Assembly (NCBI GenBank): GCA_034927285.1
Contig: JAYFQF010000056.1
Coordinates: forward strand, 1-13,975
Direction: 5' to 3'
DNA: 13,975 nucleotides
Source: JAYFQF01 sp034927285
GTDB lineage: Bacteria; Bacillota; Peptococcia; DRI-13; UBA5745
Part shown: positions 7,529-13,851 of the stretch, one piece after another
Layout: every line of letters begins with the position of its first letter
How positions within the stretch are numbered: position 1 is the stretch's first letter
Notes under the pieces: generated by a model
Told to the model about the DNA's origin: nothing
The model's database searches: none
Seen by the model: only the letters and a program-made list of their open reading frames with translations
Program-made: the position numbers and the translations under genes

Positions 7529-8299
7529 TCATTTCCGTGAAATTGTCCAGCCCGCCAGGTCCTTGACCACCTCTGAAGCCAAAATAAATCCGGCCACCGG
7601 CGGGACAAAGGAAACGCTTCCCGGCACCTGCCGCCTGGCGGAGCATTTTCTTTTTGTTCCCGGAGGACAGATACAGTGATATTTACAGCTCAGATTCTCC
7701 TCTTCATGGGGCGTCAGCGCCGTTTCCTTTGAATACACCACTTTGAGGGAGTCTACCTTCCTCTTCCTCAGCTCGTGCCTTAAGACCTTGGCCAGGGGGC
7801 ACACGGAGGTCTCATAGATATCCGCCACCTCAAACTGGGCCGGATTGAGCTTATTGCCCGCTCCCATACAGCTGATGATGGAAATATCCCGGGCTTTGGC
7901 CCTTTCGATCAGCGCCAGCTTGGAGGAAACGGTATCAATAGCGTCAATAATATAATCGTATGGGGAAAGGTCGAACTCATCGGCGTTTTGCGCCGTATAA
8001 AAGCACTCGTGAATCCCCACCGAGCATTTCGGATTAATCTCCAGTATCCGTTCTTTCATGGCCTCAACCTTTTTTTGCCCCACTGTTTTATGGGTGGCCG
8101 GCAGCTGCCTGTTTATATTGGTCAGGCAGATCCGGTCGTCGTCGTACAGATCAATGGCGCCGATGCCGCTTCTGGCCAGGGCCTCCGCCGCATAAGAGCC
8201 GACGCCCCCGACGCCGAAGACCGCCACAAAAGAGGACTTCAGCTTTTCCATGGCCTCTTTCCCCAACAAAAGCTCAGTCCTGGAAAACTCGTTTAACAT
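7529..8299 (-). CDS. tcdA: tRNA threonylcarbamoyladenosine dehydratase (ThiF/E1-like, TcdA/CsdL)
   Basis: This 256-residue cytoplasmic enzyme belongs to the ThiF/MoeB/E1 superfamily and should use ATP to cyclise t6A to ct6A at position 37 of ANN-decoding tRNAs. The nucleotide loop GVGGVGS lies at residues 29-35, followed by the acidic strand end LYDDD (51-55) and the LTNINRQL motif (59-66) with the conserved arginine. The AIDTVSSK block and the C-terminal cysteine pattern CKYHCICPPGT, then a SVSFVPPVAGFILASEVVKDL helix, are typical of the TcdA/YgdL group rather than of ThiF or MoeB, which have longer tails. AAAGGA precedes the ATG. It lies 23 bp downstream of larE and 72 bp upstream of the first Rrf2 gene, so cotranscription is likely. 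Confidence 0.9.
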   Translation of the reverse strand: MLNEFSRTELLLGKEAMEKLKSSFVAVFGVGGVGSYAAEALARSGIGAIDLYDDDRICLTNINRQLPATHKTVGQKKVEAMKERILEINPKCSVGIHECFYTAQNADEFDLSPYDYIIDAIDTVSSKLALIERAKARDISIISCMGAGNKLNPAQFEVADIYETSVCPLAKVLRHELRKRKVDSLKVVYSKETALTPHEEENLSCKYHCICPPGTKRKCSARRQVPGSVSFVPPVAGFILASEVVKDLAGWTISRK

Positions 8300-8322
8300 A
8301 CCCGGTCCTTTCCCGCCCGCTT

Positions 8323-9159
8323 TTATTTTTGTACACTTTCCCTCTCTGCTTTCGATAAGGTTTCATTCATGCTGCCTGTCCGGTATCCCCGGATATCCAA
8401 AGCGACATACACAAACCCGATTTCTCTGAATTGATGATAAACCCGCCCGCGTATCTCCCGGTCCAGCATTTTTGCATAGCCGGTCTCGTCGGTTTCGATC
8501 CGGGCCAGTTCCCCGTGGAAGCGCACCCTGATCTGATGGAAGCCCAAATCCAACAGGTATTGCTCGGCCACTTCCACCATCCGCAGCCTTTCAGGGGTAA
8601 TGGATTCTCCATAAGGGAACCGTGAGGACAGGCAGGCAAAAGACTGCTTATCCCAGGTGGGCAGCCCGAGTTCTTTCGAAAGCCTGCGGATTTCCTCTTT
8701 ATGAAGACCCGCCTGACGCAGGGGGCTTAACACCCCCTGCTCTGCCACTGCCTTAAGGCCGGGGCGGAAATCCCCGGAATCGTCGGCGTTGGAGCCTTCC
8801 AGTACATTGCCGATCCCCTTTTGTTTTGCAATCCCTTTTATTTTTGTAAAAAGTTCCGTTTTACATAAGTAACAGCGGTTAAGGGGGTTTTGGGAAAACC
8901 CGTCGATATCCAGTTCTTCCGAATCCACCACTTCGTGGCAAATAGCGTATTGCCTGCAAAAGCTTCGGGCTTCGGAAAGCTCCCTTTCAGGAAAGCTCAA
9001 AGAACGGGCCGTCACCGCCAGGAGTCTGTCGCCCAAAATAGTTTTTGCGGAATGAAGCAGGAATGTGGAATCCACACCCCCGGAAAAAGCTACGGCGGCC
9101 CGGTCCAGCCCTTTTAATATCTCCCAAAGCTCTTTCTGTTTTTCATAGATCAACTCCAT
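8323..9159 (-). CDS. larE: LarE-type PP-loop ATP-dependent sulfur transferase
   Basis: This 278-residue protein has the PP-loop AFSGGVDST (24-32) that adenylates a substrate, plus LarE blocks such as LEGSNADDSGDFRPGL (120-135) and SPLRQAGLHKEEIR. LarE sulfurates the pyridinium dicarboxylate precursor of the nickel-pincer (NPN) cofactor of lactate racemase. C96 and C99 (NRCYLCK) and C176 (SFACLSSR) are all present. As I recall the literature, LarE with only the last cysteine sacrifices it, while three-cysteine forms carry a [4Fe-4S] cluster that can act repeatedly; this protein fits the second type. AAGGAGG precedes the ATG. No larA, larB or larC lies in the window, so it may act elsewhere or have another target. 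A broken PLP-enzyme gene sits 45 bp upstream. Confidence 0.9.
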   Translation of the reverse strand: MELIYEKQKELWEILKGLDRAAVAFSGGVDSTFLLHSAKTILGDRLLAVTARSLSFPERELSEARSFCRQYAICHEVVDSEELDIDGFSQNPLNRCYLCKTELFTKIKGIAKQKGIGNVLEGSNADDSGDFRPGLKAVAEQGVLSPLRQAGLHKEEIRRLSKELGLPTWDKQSFACLSSRFPYGESITPERLRMVEVAEQYLLDLGFHQIRVRFHGELARIETDETGYAKMLDREIRGRVYHQFREIGFVYVALDIRGYRTGSMNETLSKAERESVQK

Positions 9160-9204
9160 AGAATCCGACCTCCTTAATCAGCTGAACCGCCGGGCCTCAT
9201 TTCA

Positions 9205-9421
9205 TCAAAGTCCCGTTTTTTTCAGCGCCTGGACGATGTCCTCAATAATGTCTTCCGTATCCTCAAGGCCTACGCTGAATCGGAAAAAGCCCTGATGGAA
9301 AGCCTCGGGATAGATTCGCCATGGTGATGGGGCGTCTGATGGCCCCGCTTTCTTTATCCACACCATTGCCGGCATGTACGGCTTGGGTCAGAAAACCCGG
9401 CGCCTTTTTATCTTTTAACAT
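9205..9421 (-). pseudogene. Remnant of a Cys/Met-metabolism PLP enzyme gene with a large internal deletion
   Basis: On the minus strand, AAGGAG and an ATG at 9421 open a frame encoding LTQAVHAGNGVDKESGAIRR and then PITMAN, the N-terminus of a gamma-family sulfur PLP enzyme. The reading then shifts by one base and continues as YPEAFHQGFFRFSVGLED and TEDIIEDIVQALKKTGL, ending at TGA 9207-9205; this is the normal C-terminus of the same family (compare SVGLESADDLVADLKQA in the 11330 gene). Both ends are present in about 215 bp while a full gene needs about 1.2 kb, so roughly 320 codons including the PLP lysine are missing. The truncated frame itself stops after about 50 codons. The original enzyme may have been a homocysteine/cystathionine-type lyase or synthase; the exact activity cannot be told. 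Confidence 0.88.
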
Positions 9422-9468
9422 AGTGAATCTCCTTATTTCACAAAATCTTTCCTATAAATTATATTGAT

Positions 9469-9497
9469 ATAGTATGATTAAATGGGTACGCTGTCAA
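9469..9497 (-). promoter_or_regulatory. Sigma-A promoter upstream of the pseudogene, probably serving larE-tcdA-rrf2
   Basis: On the minus strand, TTGACA (9492-9497, perfect) and TACTAT (9469-9474, 4 of 6) are separated by 17 nt, about 50 nt before the relic's start codon. A CATACTA sequence overlapping the -10 box resembles the left half of the operator at 10831, but the right half is not evident. No terminator lies between this promoter and larE. Confidence 0.68.
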
Positions 9498-9628
9498 GCC
9501 TCTGCAAAAAATGCCGGGGATATATCTTCCAAAAAAATACCGGAGATAACGCTTTCCGCCGGCGGCTCCCGGCCGGCCGTAAATCGATGCGTTCCCGGCA
9601 GGTTTTTACCTTAAGAGAGATAAAATGC

Positions 9629-9669
9629 GAGCGTGCGCAACACGCTTTCAAAACGGTTTGCGCACGCTC
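9629..9669 (-). terminator. Stem-loop terminator of cysK
   Basis: GAGCGTGCGCAA (9629-9640) and TTGCGCACGCTC (9658-9669) form a perfect 12-bp stem with a 17-nt loop, 47 bp beyond the cysK stop. On the minus strand the stem is followed by GCATTTTATC, a weak T run. The rest of the interval from 9498 to 9628 shows nothing I can assign. Confidence 0.65.
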
Positions 9670-9716
9670 TTCGAAGAGGGGAGAAATTAACGAAAAAAAA
9701 TGATTTACAGGATGAT

Positions 9717-10649
9717 TTACTCGGAGAACAAAGGAGTGGACAAATAGCGTTCCCCGGTGTCCGGAAGAATAGCCACAATCACTTTCCCGGCATTTTCCGG
9801 CCGCTTGGCCAGCTCTATGGCGGCCCAGGCGGCGGCGCCTGCGGAAATACCGATCAGCAGGCCCTCGGTTCTGGACAGCTCTCTTCCGATTGCAAAAGCG
9901 TCCTCATTTTTTACCCGGATGACTTCATCATAGACGTCGGTGTTCAATACGCTGGGCACAAACCCGGGCCCGATGCCCTGGATCTTATGCGGTCCGGACT
10001 TGCCGCCGGACAATACCGGGGAAGCGTCCGGCTCAACGGCGACGACCTTGACCTTGGGGTTTTTGGATTTCAGAAATTCACCGGCTCCGGTGATCGTGCC
10101 GCCGGTACCGACGCCCGCCACCAGGAAATCCACCTTTCCTTCGGTATCCTCCCAGATTTCGGGGCCCGTGGTTTTTCTGTGGATTTCCGGATTGGCAGGA
10201 TTTACAAACTGTCCGGGGATAAAGCCATGGGGAATCTCTTTTGCAAGCTCATCGGCCTTGGCGATAGCCCCCGGCATACCCTTGGAGCCCTCGGTAAGAA
10301 CAAGCTCCGCGCCGTAAGCCTTCAGCAGATTTCTGCGCTCAACGCTCATGGTCTCGGGCATGGTAAGAATGATCCTGTATCCCCGGGCTGCGGCCACCGA
10401 GGCTAGTCCGATGCCGGTATTACCGCTGGTCGGCTCGATAATGACCGATTCGGGATTCAGCAGGCCTTTGGCCTCAGCGTCTTCAATCATGGCCTTGGCG
10501 ATTCTGTCCTTTACGCTTCCGGCAGGATTGAAATATTCCAATTTCCCTATCACGGTGGCATCAAGTCCATGCTTCTTTTCGTAATTAGTAAGTTCAAGCA
10601 GCGGCGTGCCTCCGATGAGATCAGTAAGGCTCCTGTAAATTTTTGCCAT
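9717..10649 (-). CDS. cysK: Cysteine synthase A (O-acetylserine sulfhydrylase)
   Basis: This 310-residue fold-type II PLP enzyme makes cysteine from O-acetyl-L-serine and sulfide. K47 in NPAGSVKDRI binds PLP, the asparagine loop PTSGNTGIG lies at 73-81, the phosphate-binding GVGTGGT at 179-185, and GISAGAA (267-273) holds the serine that contacts the pyridine nitrogen. Length and motifs match CysK and not cystathionine beta-synthase, which carries extra domains. The start at 10649 was chosen because GGAGG lies 8 nt upstream; the ATG at 10664 overlaps that site. The gene has its own promoter and terminator and is divergent from a CymR-like Rrf2 gene. In Bacillus subtilis, CysK binds CymR and acts as its corepressor, so this arrangement suggests the same partnership. 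Serine acetyltransferase (cysE) is not in the window. Confidence 0.95.
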   Translation of the reverse strand: MAKIYRSLTDLIGGTPLLELTNYEKKHGLDATVIGKLEYFNPAGSVKDRIAKAMIEDAEAKGLLNPESVIIEPTSGNTGIGLASVAAARGYRIILTMPETMSVERRNLLKAYGAELVLTEGSKGMPGAIAKADELAKEIPHGFIPGQFVNPANPEIHRKTTGPEIWEDTEGKVDFLVAGVGTGGTITGAGEFLKSKNPKVKVVAVEPDASPVLSGGKSGPHKIQGIGPGFVPSVLNTDVYDEVIRVKNEDAFAIGRELSRTEGLLIGISAGAAAWAAIELAKRPENAGKVIVAILPDTGERYLSTPLFSE

Positions 10650-10687
10650 AAGTTTTACCTCCATCGTATATAATATTTTTAATACAA

Positions 10688-10712
10688 TTCATATATGTTT
10701 TATTTGATATGT
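10688..10712 (-). promoter_or_regulatory. Possible degenerate operator of cysK
   Basis: On the minus strand, just after the cysK -10 box, CATATCAAAT (10702-10711) matches the left half CATATTAAAT at metY with one difference, and ATATATGAA (10688-10696) matches the right half. The two halves are 5 bp further apart than in the metY and CymR-operon elements, so this is either a variant site or chance in AT-rich DNA. Confidence 0.35.
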
Positions 10713-10714
10713 TC

Positions 10715-10743
10715 ATCATATCGCTTCCACCGGACTTTGTCAA
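10715..10743 (-). promoter_or_regulatory. Sigma-A promoter of cysK
   Basis: On the minus strand, TTGACA (10738-10743, perfect) and TATGAT (10715-10720, 5 of 6) are separated by 17 nt. The leader would be about 60 nt, too short for a T-box or SAM riboswitch. Confidence 0.85.
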
Positions 10744-10813
10744 CAGGGTTTCAAAAAAAATCTTAATCCCGGCAGATCGTTGTCCGCCGGTATTCTATTG
10801 ACAAAGTGCCGGT
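10729..10813. repeat. Inverted repeat covering both divergent -35 regions
   Basis: The cysK promoter begins TTGACAAAGTCCGGT (minus strand, 10743-10729) and the divergent promoter begins TTGACAAAGTGCCGGT (plus strand, 10798-10813). They differ by a single inserted base. Only the six -35 bases need to match for promoter function, so the extra matching suggests either a duplicated promoter or a second regulator site. Confidence 0.55.
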
Positions 10814-10826
10814 TTTCCCCTATCAT
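10798..10826 (+). promoter_or_regulatory. Sigma-A promoter of the CymR-like operon
   Basis: TTGACA (10798-10803, perfect) and TATCAT (10821-10826, 5 of 6) are separated by 17 nt, 39 bp before the ATG at 10866. Confidence 0.85.
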
Positions 10827-10830
10827 TGAA

Positions 10831-10853
10831 TACATACTAATAATGTATGAAAT
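10831..10853 (+). promoter_or_regulatory. Operator-like palindrome at the CymR-like operon
   Basis: CATAC (10833-10837) and GTATG (10845-10849) form a perfect palindrome with 7 nt between. The 23-base element begins 4 nt after the -10 box and so covers the transcription start. It shares 18 of 23 positions with the metY element, including the right end TATGAAAT. Being ahead of its own Rrf2 gene, it suggests autorepression. Confidence 0.65.
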
Positions 10854-10865
10854 GAGGCAAAAATC

Positions 10866-11312
10866 ATGAGGATTTCAGCTAAAGGACGCTACGCACTGGC
10901 CGCCGTTATCAGTATGGCACAAAAACATAACAGCGGCGAATACATTACGGTGATCAGCATTTCTGAAAGGCTCGGCATATCCAAGATCTATCTGGAGCAG
11001 GTATTTTCCCTGTTAAAACGGGGCGGCCTGGTCCACTCCATCAAGGGTGCCCAGGGCGGATATCAGCTTGCCCGAATGCCCCGGCAGATAACCGTATTGG
11101 ACGTACTTTCAGCTGTGGAAACTTCATTATTTGAAAAAGCGGAAGACACTGTCCCGGAGAAAGCTCCGGACATTGAAAAAGCCATGCGGTTATCTGCGTT
11201 TGATATCCTGGACGAATCGGTAAAAGACGCTTTGGGCAAGGTCTCTTTGGAGGATCTGGTCAATGAAGCGGAAAAACACAAAGAAGAGCATGCGATAATG
11301 TTCTATATTTAG
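10866..11312 (+). CDS. cymR: CymR-like Rrf2-family repressor of sulfur metabolism (no cysteines)
   Basis: This 148-residue Rrf2 regulator has the expected winged helix (MRISAKGRYALAAVISMAQ; ISKIYLEQVFSLLKRGGLVHS; GAQGGYQLAR wing) and a C-terminal dimerisation helix. It has no cysteine at all, so it cannot hold an IscR-like cluster; Bacillus CymR is likewise not an Fe-S protein and instead senses cysteine status through CysK. The C-terminus ends Met-Phe-Tyr-Ile. A terminal isoleucine is the feature by which serine acetyltransferase and other CysK partners enter the CysK active site. The gene is divergent from cysK and first in an operon with two sulfur lyase/synthase genes, with an operator-like palindrome over its start site. 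GAGG lies 8 nt before the ATG. The CymR assignment is inferred from family, context and tail; specificity is not proven. Confidence 0.82.
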   Translation: MRISAKGRYALAAVISMAQKHNSGEYITVISISERLGISKIYLEQVFSLLKRGGLVHSIKGAQGGYQLARMPRQITVLDVLSAVETSLFEKAEDTVPEKAPDIEKAMRLSAFDILDESVKDALGKVSLEDLVNEAEKHKEEHAIMFYI

Positions 11313-11329
11313 AAAGCAGGAGAATGACG

Positions 11330-12469
11330 ATGGATTTTGATACGCTTTGCATACATGGCAGCCGCGGCAAATATGACACGACGGGCGCCGTCAGCGTCCC
11401 GATTTTTCAGTCCGCCACCTTTGCCCATCCCGGAGTTGGGCTAAGCACGGGATACGATTATTCGCGAACGCAAAACCCTACCCGGGAGCACCTGGAAAAA
11501 ACCCTGGCCAAACTTGAAAGCGGCGTCGAAGCCCTGGCCTTTTCCACCGGCATGGCGGCGGTTTCCGCCCTCATGGAGCTTTTTTCGCCGGGAGATCATC
11601 TGATCGCTTCCGACGATCTTTATGGAGGCACATACCGGCTTTTTCAGCAGATTTCTGCAAAGAACGGCATTTCCTTCAGCTTTGTCGCCACCTCCGACCT
11701 GGCGGCGGTAGAAAGGCAGATCCGGCCGGAAACTAAAGCGGTCCTGATCGAAACTCCCACAAACCCCATGATGCAGGTCACCGACATCGGCGCCGTTTCC
11801 AAGCTCTGTAAATCCCGGGGACTGCTGCTGGCGGTGGACAACACCTTTTTAACGCCCTGCTTTCAGAAGCCCCTGCTGTTGGGCGCCGATGTGGTGATCC
11901 ATAGCGGCACGAAATACCTGGGCGGGCACAACGATACGCTGGCGGGCTTTTTGGTCGTCTCCGACGGTGACCTGGCGGAACGGCTGCGCTTCATTTATAA
12001 GACCACCGGAGCCTGCCTTTCCCCCTTTGACAGCTGGCTTTTAATCCGAGGCCTGAAGACTCTGCCGGTCCGGATGGAACGCCAGCAGGAAAACGCAATG
12101 AAAATTGCCGGCTGGCTTTGCAAGCAGGATAAAATCAAGGCGGTTTATTATGCAGGCCTGCCTTCCCATCCGGGCTTTCAAATTTCCCAAAAGCAGACCA
12201 CCGGTTTTGGCGCTATGATTTCCTTTGAAACGGACAGCCGGGAAACGGCGCTTCGGATCCTGGAACGTGTATCGGTCATCCAATACGCCGAAAGCCTCGG
12301 CGGAGCCGAGAGCCTGATTACCTATCCTATGCTGCAGACCCATGCCGACGTGCCCAAGGAAGAACGGGAGGCCAAAGGGATCAACGAACGTCTGCTTCGT
12401 CTTTCTGTGGGCCTGGAATCCGCCGACGATCTGGTGGCGGACCTGAAGCAAGCCATAGAAAGGGGTTAA
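11330..12469 (+). CDS. Transsulfuration PLP enzyme (cystathionine gamma-synthase / gamma-lyase family)
   Basis: This 379-residue PLP enzyme of the Cys/Met metabolism family joins or splits cystathionine. K195 in VIHSGTKYLGGHNDTLAG is the PLP lysine; YSR lies at 44-46, DLYGGTYRLF at 96-105 and VDNTFLTP at 169-176. The length of about 380 and the GGHND sequence after the lysine separate it from MetY and place it with MetB/MetI, MetC and MccB-like gamma-lyases, which sequence alone does not resolve. The ATG at 11330 was chosen because GGAG is 7 nt upstream; an ATG at 11324 sits too close. It starts 17 bp after the CymR-like gene and ends 2 bp before the next gene, so the three form one operon. 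With a Bacillus-like regulator upstream, a role in methionine-to-cysteine conversion (MccB) is attractive, but this is inference. Confidence 0.88.
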   Translation: MDFDTLCIHGSRGKYDTTGAVSVPIFQSATFAHPGVGLSTGYDYSRTQNPTREHLEKTLAKLESGVEALAFSTGMAAVSALMELFSPGDHLIASDDLYGGTYRLFQQISAKNGISFSFVATSDLAAVERQIRPETKAVLIETPTNPMMQVTDIGAVSKLCKSRGLLLAVDNTFLTPCFQKPLLLGADVVIHSGTKYLGGHNDTLAGFLVVSDGDLAERLRFIYKTTGACLSPFDSWLLIRGLKTLPVRMERQQENAMKIAGWLCKQDKIKAVYYAGLPSHPGFQISQKQTTGFGAMISFETDSRETALRILERVSVIQYAESLGGAESLITYPMLQTHADVPKEEREAKGINERLLRLSVGLESADDLVADLKQAIERG

Positions 12470-12471
12470 GC

Positions 12472-13668
12472 ATGACATATTCCTTCCATCAGGTTATCAG
12501 CCGACGGGGCACCGATTCCCTGAAATATGATTTTGCCGCCAAAAAAGGCAGGCCGGAAGACATTTTGCCGCGTTGGGTGGCGGATATGGACTTCCAGTCC
12601 CCGCCTAAGGTCCTGGAGGCCCTTGAGGAAAAAATCCGCCACGGGATTTTCGGCTACAGCGACGCCGCCGGAGATGATTATTTCCAGGCATTAGACGCCT
12701 GGTATTCGGACCGTTTCGGCTGGCAGCTTTCCCCCCATTGGCTGGTCAAAACTCCCGGCGTTGTTTTCGCCATCTGCGCCGCCATCCGCGGGCTGACCCA
12801 AGAAAACGACGCCGTGCTGATTCAGCAGCCGGTTTACTATCCTTTCCTGGAATCGATACTGGATAACGGCCGCCGGCCGGTCATAAATCAGCTTGCCTAT
12901 AACCAGGGAAAATATGCTGTGGATCTGAAAGACTTTGAACACAAGATCGTCCAGAACAAAGTGAAGCTTTTTATTCTGTGCAGCCCCCATAATCCGGTGG
13001 GACGGGTCTGGACCAAGGACGAACTGACCGCCATGGGCAACATTTGCATCAGACACGGCGTCACCGTCATCGCCGATGAAATCCACGCCGACTTCGTCTA
13101 TCCGGGATACCGTCATCAGGTATTTGCGGGGATCCGGCCTGATTTCTCCGACATCGCCATTACCTGCACGGCCCCCAGTAAGACCTTTAATCTGGCGGGA
13201 CTGCAAATTTCCAATATCTTTGTTTCAAACCAGGACATCAGGCGGCGCCTGCGGCAGGAAATAGACAAAACCGGATACAGCCAGCCCAATCTGATGGGCC
13301 TTGTGGCCTGCAGAGCGGCCTACCGGCATGGAGCCCAGTGGCTGGAGGATCTGAAAGGCTATCTTTCTCTGAACCTGGCTCTGGTCAGAGATTTTCTGAA
13401 AAAGGAACTTCCCCAGATCCGGCTTGTGGAGCCGGAAGGCACCTATCTCCTTTGGCTTGACTGCCGGGCTTTGGGGCTTTCGGATCAACAGCTTGACCAT
13501 CTGATCCTGCATCAGGCAGGTCTTTGGCTGGATTCAGGACCCATGTTCGGCGCGGGAGGAGAAGGGTTCCAGCGCATGAACATCGCCTGCCCAAGGCCGG
13601 TCCTTCAAAAGGCCCTGACTCAGCTGAAAAAGGCGGCCGCCTCCCTTCCGGCTTCCGCGGGAGCTTAA
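12472..13668 (+). CDS. patB: PatB/MalY-type C-S beta-lyase (aminotransferase fold I)
   Basis: This 398-residue PLP enzyme is of the MalY/PatB group, which cleaves cystathionine or cysteine conjugates to a thiol (or homocysteine), pyruvate and ammonia. The substrate-loop start RWVADMDFQSP (34-44), the YYPF block (122-125), SPHNPVGRVW (171-180, N174), ADEIHADF (201-208, D202) and the PLP lysine K237 in CTAPSKTFNLAGLQ are all present, as is the C-terminal arginine region MNIACPR. The family's usual length is about 390. Its ATG is 2 bp after the previous stop and its ribosome site AAAGGGG lies inside that gene, so translation is probably coupled. In E. coli MalY also represses the maltose regulator; nothing here suggests that. 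Terminator follows at 13735. Confidence 0.9.
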   Translation: MTYSFHQVISRRGTDSLKYDFAAKKGRPEDILPRWVADMDFQSPPKVLEALEEKIRHGIFGYSDAAGDDYFQALDAWYSDRFGWQLSPHWLVKTPGVVFAICAAIRGLTQENDAVLIQQPVYYPFLESILDNGRRPVINQLAYNQGKYAVDLKDFEHKIVQNKVKLFILCSPHNPVGRVWTKDELTAMGNICIRHGVTVIADEIHADFVYPGYRHQVFAGIRPDFSDIAITCTAPSKTFNLAGLQISNIFVSNQDIRRRLRQEIDKTGYSQPNLMGLVACRAAYRHGAQWLEDLKGYLSLNLALVRDFLKKELPQIRLVEPEGTYLLWLDCRALGLSDQQLDHLILHQAGLWLDSGPMFGAGGEGFQRMNIACPRPVLQKALTQLKKAAASLPASAGA

Positions 13669-13734
13669 AAAGCCGGGGACCCGGACAGTGCCGAAGCCGA
13701 AAGCCCAGCAAAACGCACATCCCAACCGGCAGAT

Positions 13735-13775
13735 AAAAGCGGCGGCATGCATAGATTTTGCAGCCGCCGCTTTTT
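13735..13775. terminator. Strong intrinsic terminator of the CymR-like operon
   Basis: AAAAGCGGCGGC (13735-13746) and GCCGCCGCTTTT (13763-13774) form a perfect 12-bp stem, extended inward by TGC/GCA past a bulged A, and followed by T residues on the plus strand. The A run on the left lets it also end the minus-strand histidine kinase transcript (stop at 13852). Bases 13669-13734 show nothing else. Confidence 0.88.
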
Positions 13776-13851
13776 CGTGTGCTTATTTATCTGCTTATTA
13801 ATTTCCCCTGCCTATTGTTTTTTCAAGGAAAAAGAAAATATGATCTCCCGT

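Noticed and set aside
9205..9421. Possibility that the relic is an intact small gene.
   Set aside because: The in-frame product stops after about 50 codons, and its last part is out of frame with the family C-terminus that continues in another frame to 9205.
9482..10406. Plus-strand frames of 73 and 257 codons at the cysK terminator and opposite cysK.
   Set aside because: They run through the terminator stem and the antisense of cysK and show no recognisable domain.
5594..13668. Genomic island or mobile element carrying the sulfur genes.
   Set aside because: No transposase, integrase, tRNA-adjacent direct repeats or sharp compositional change was seen across the sulfur genes.
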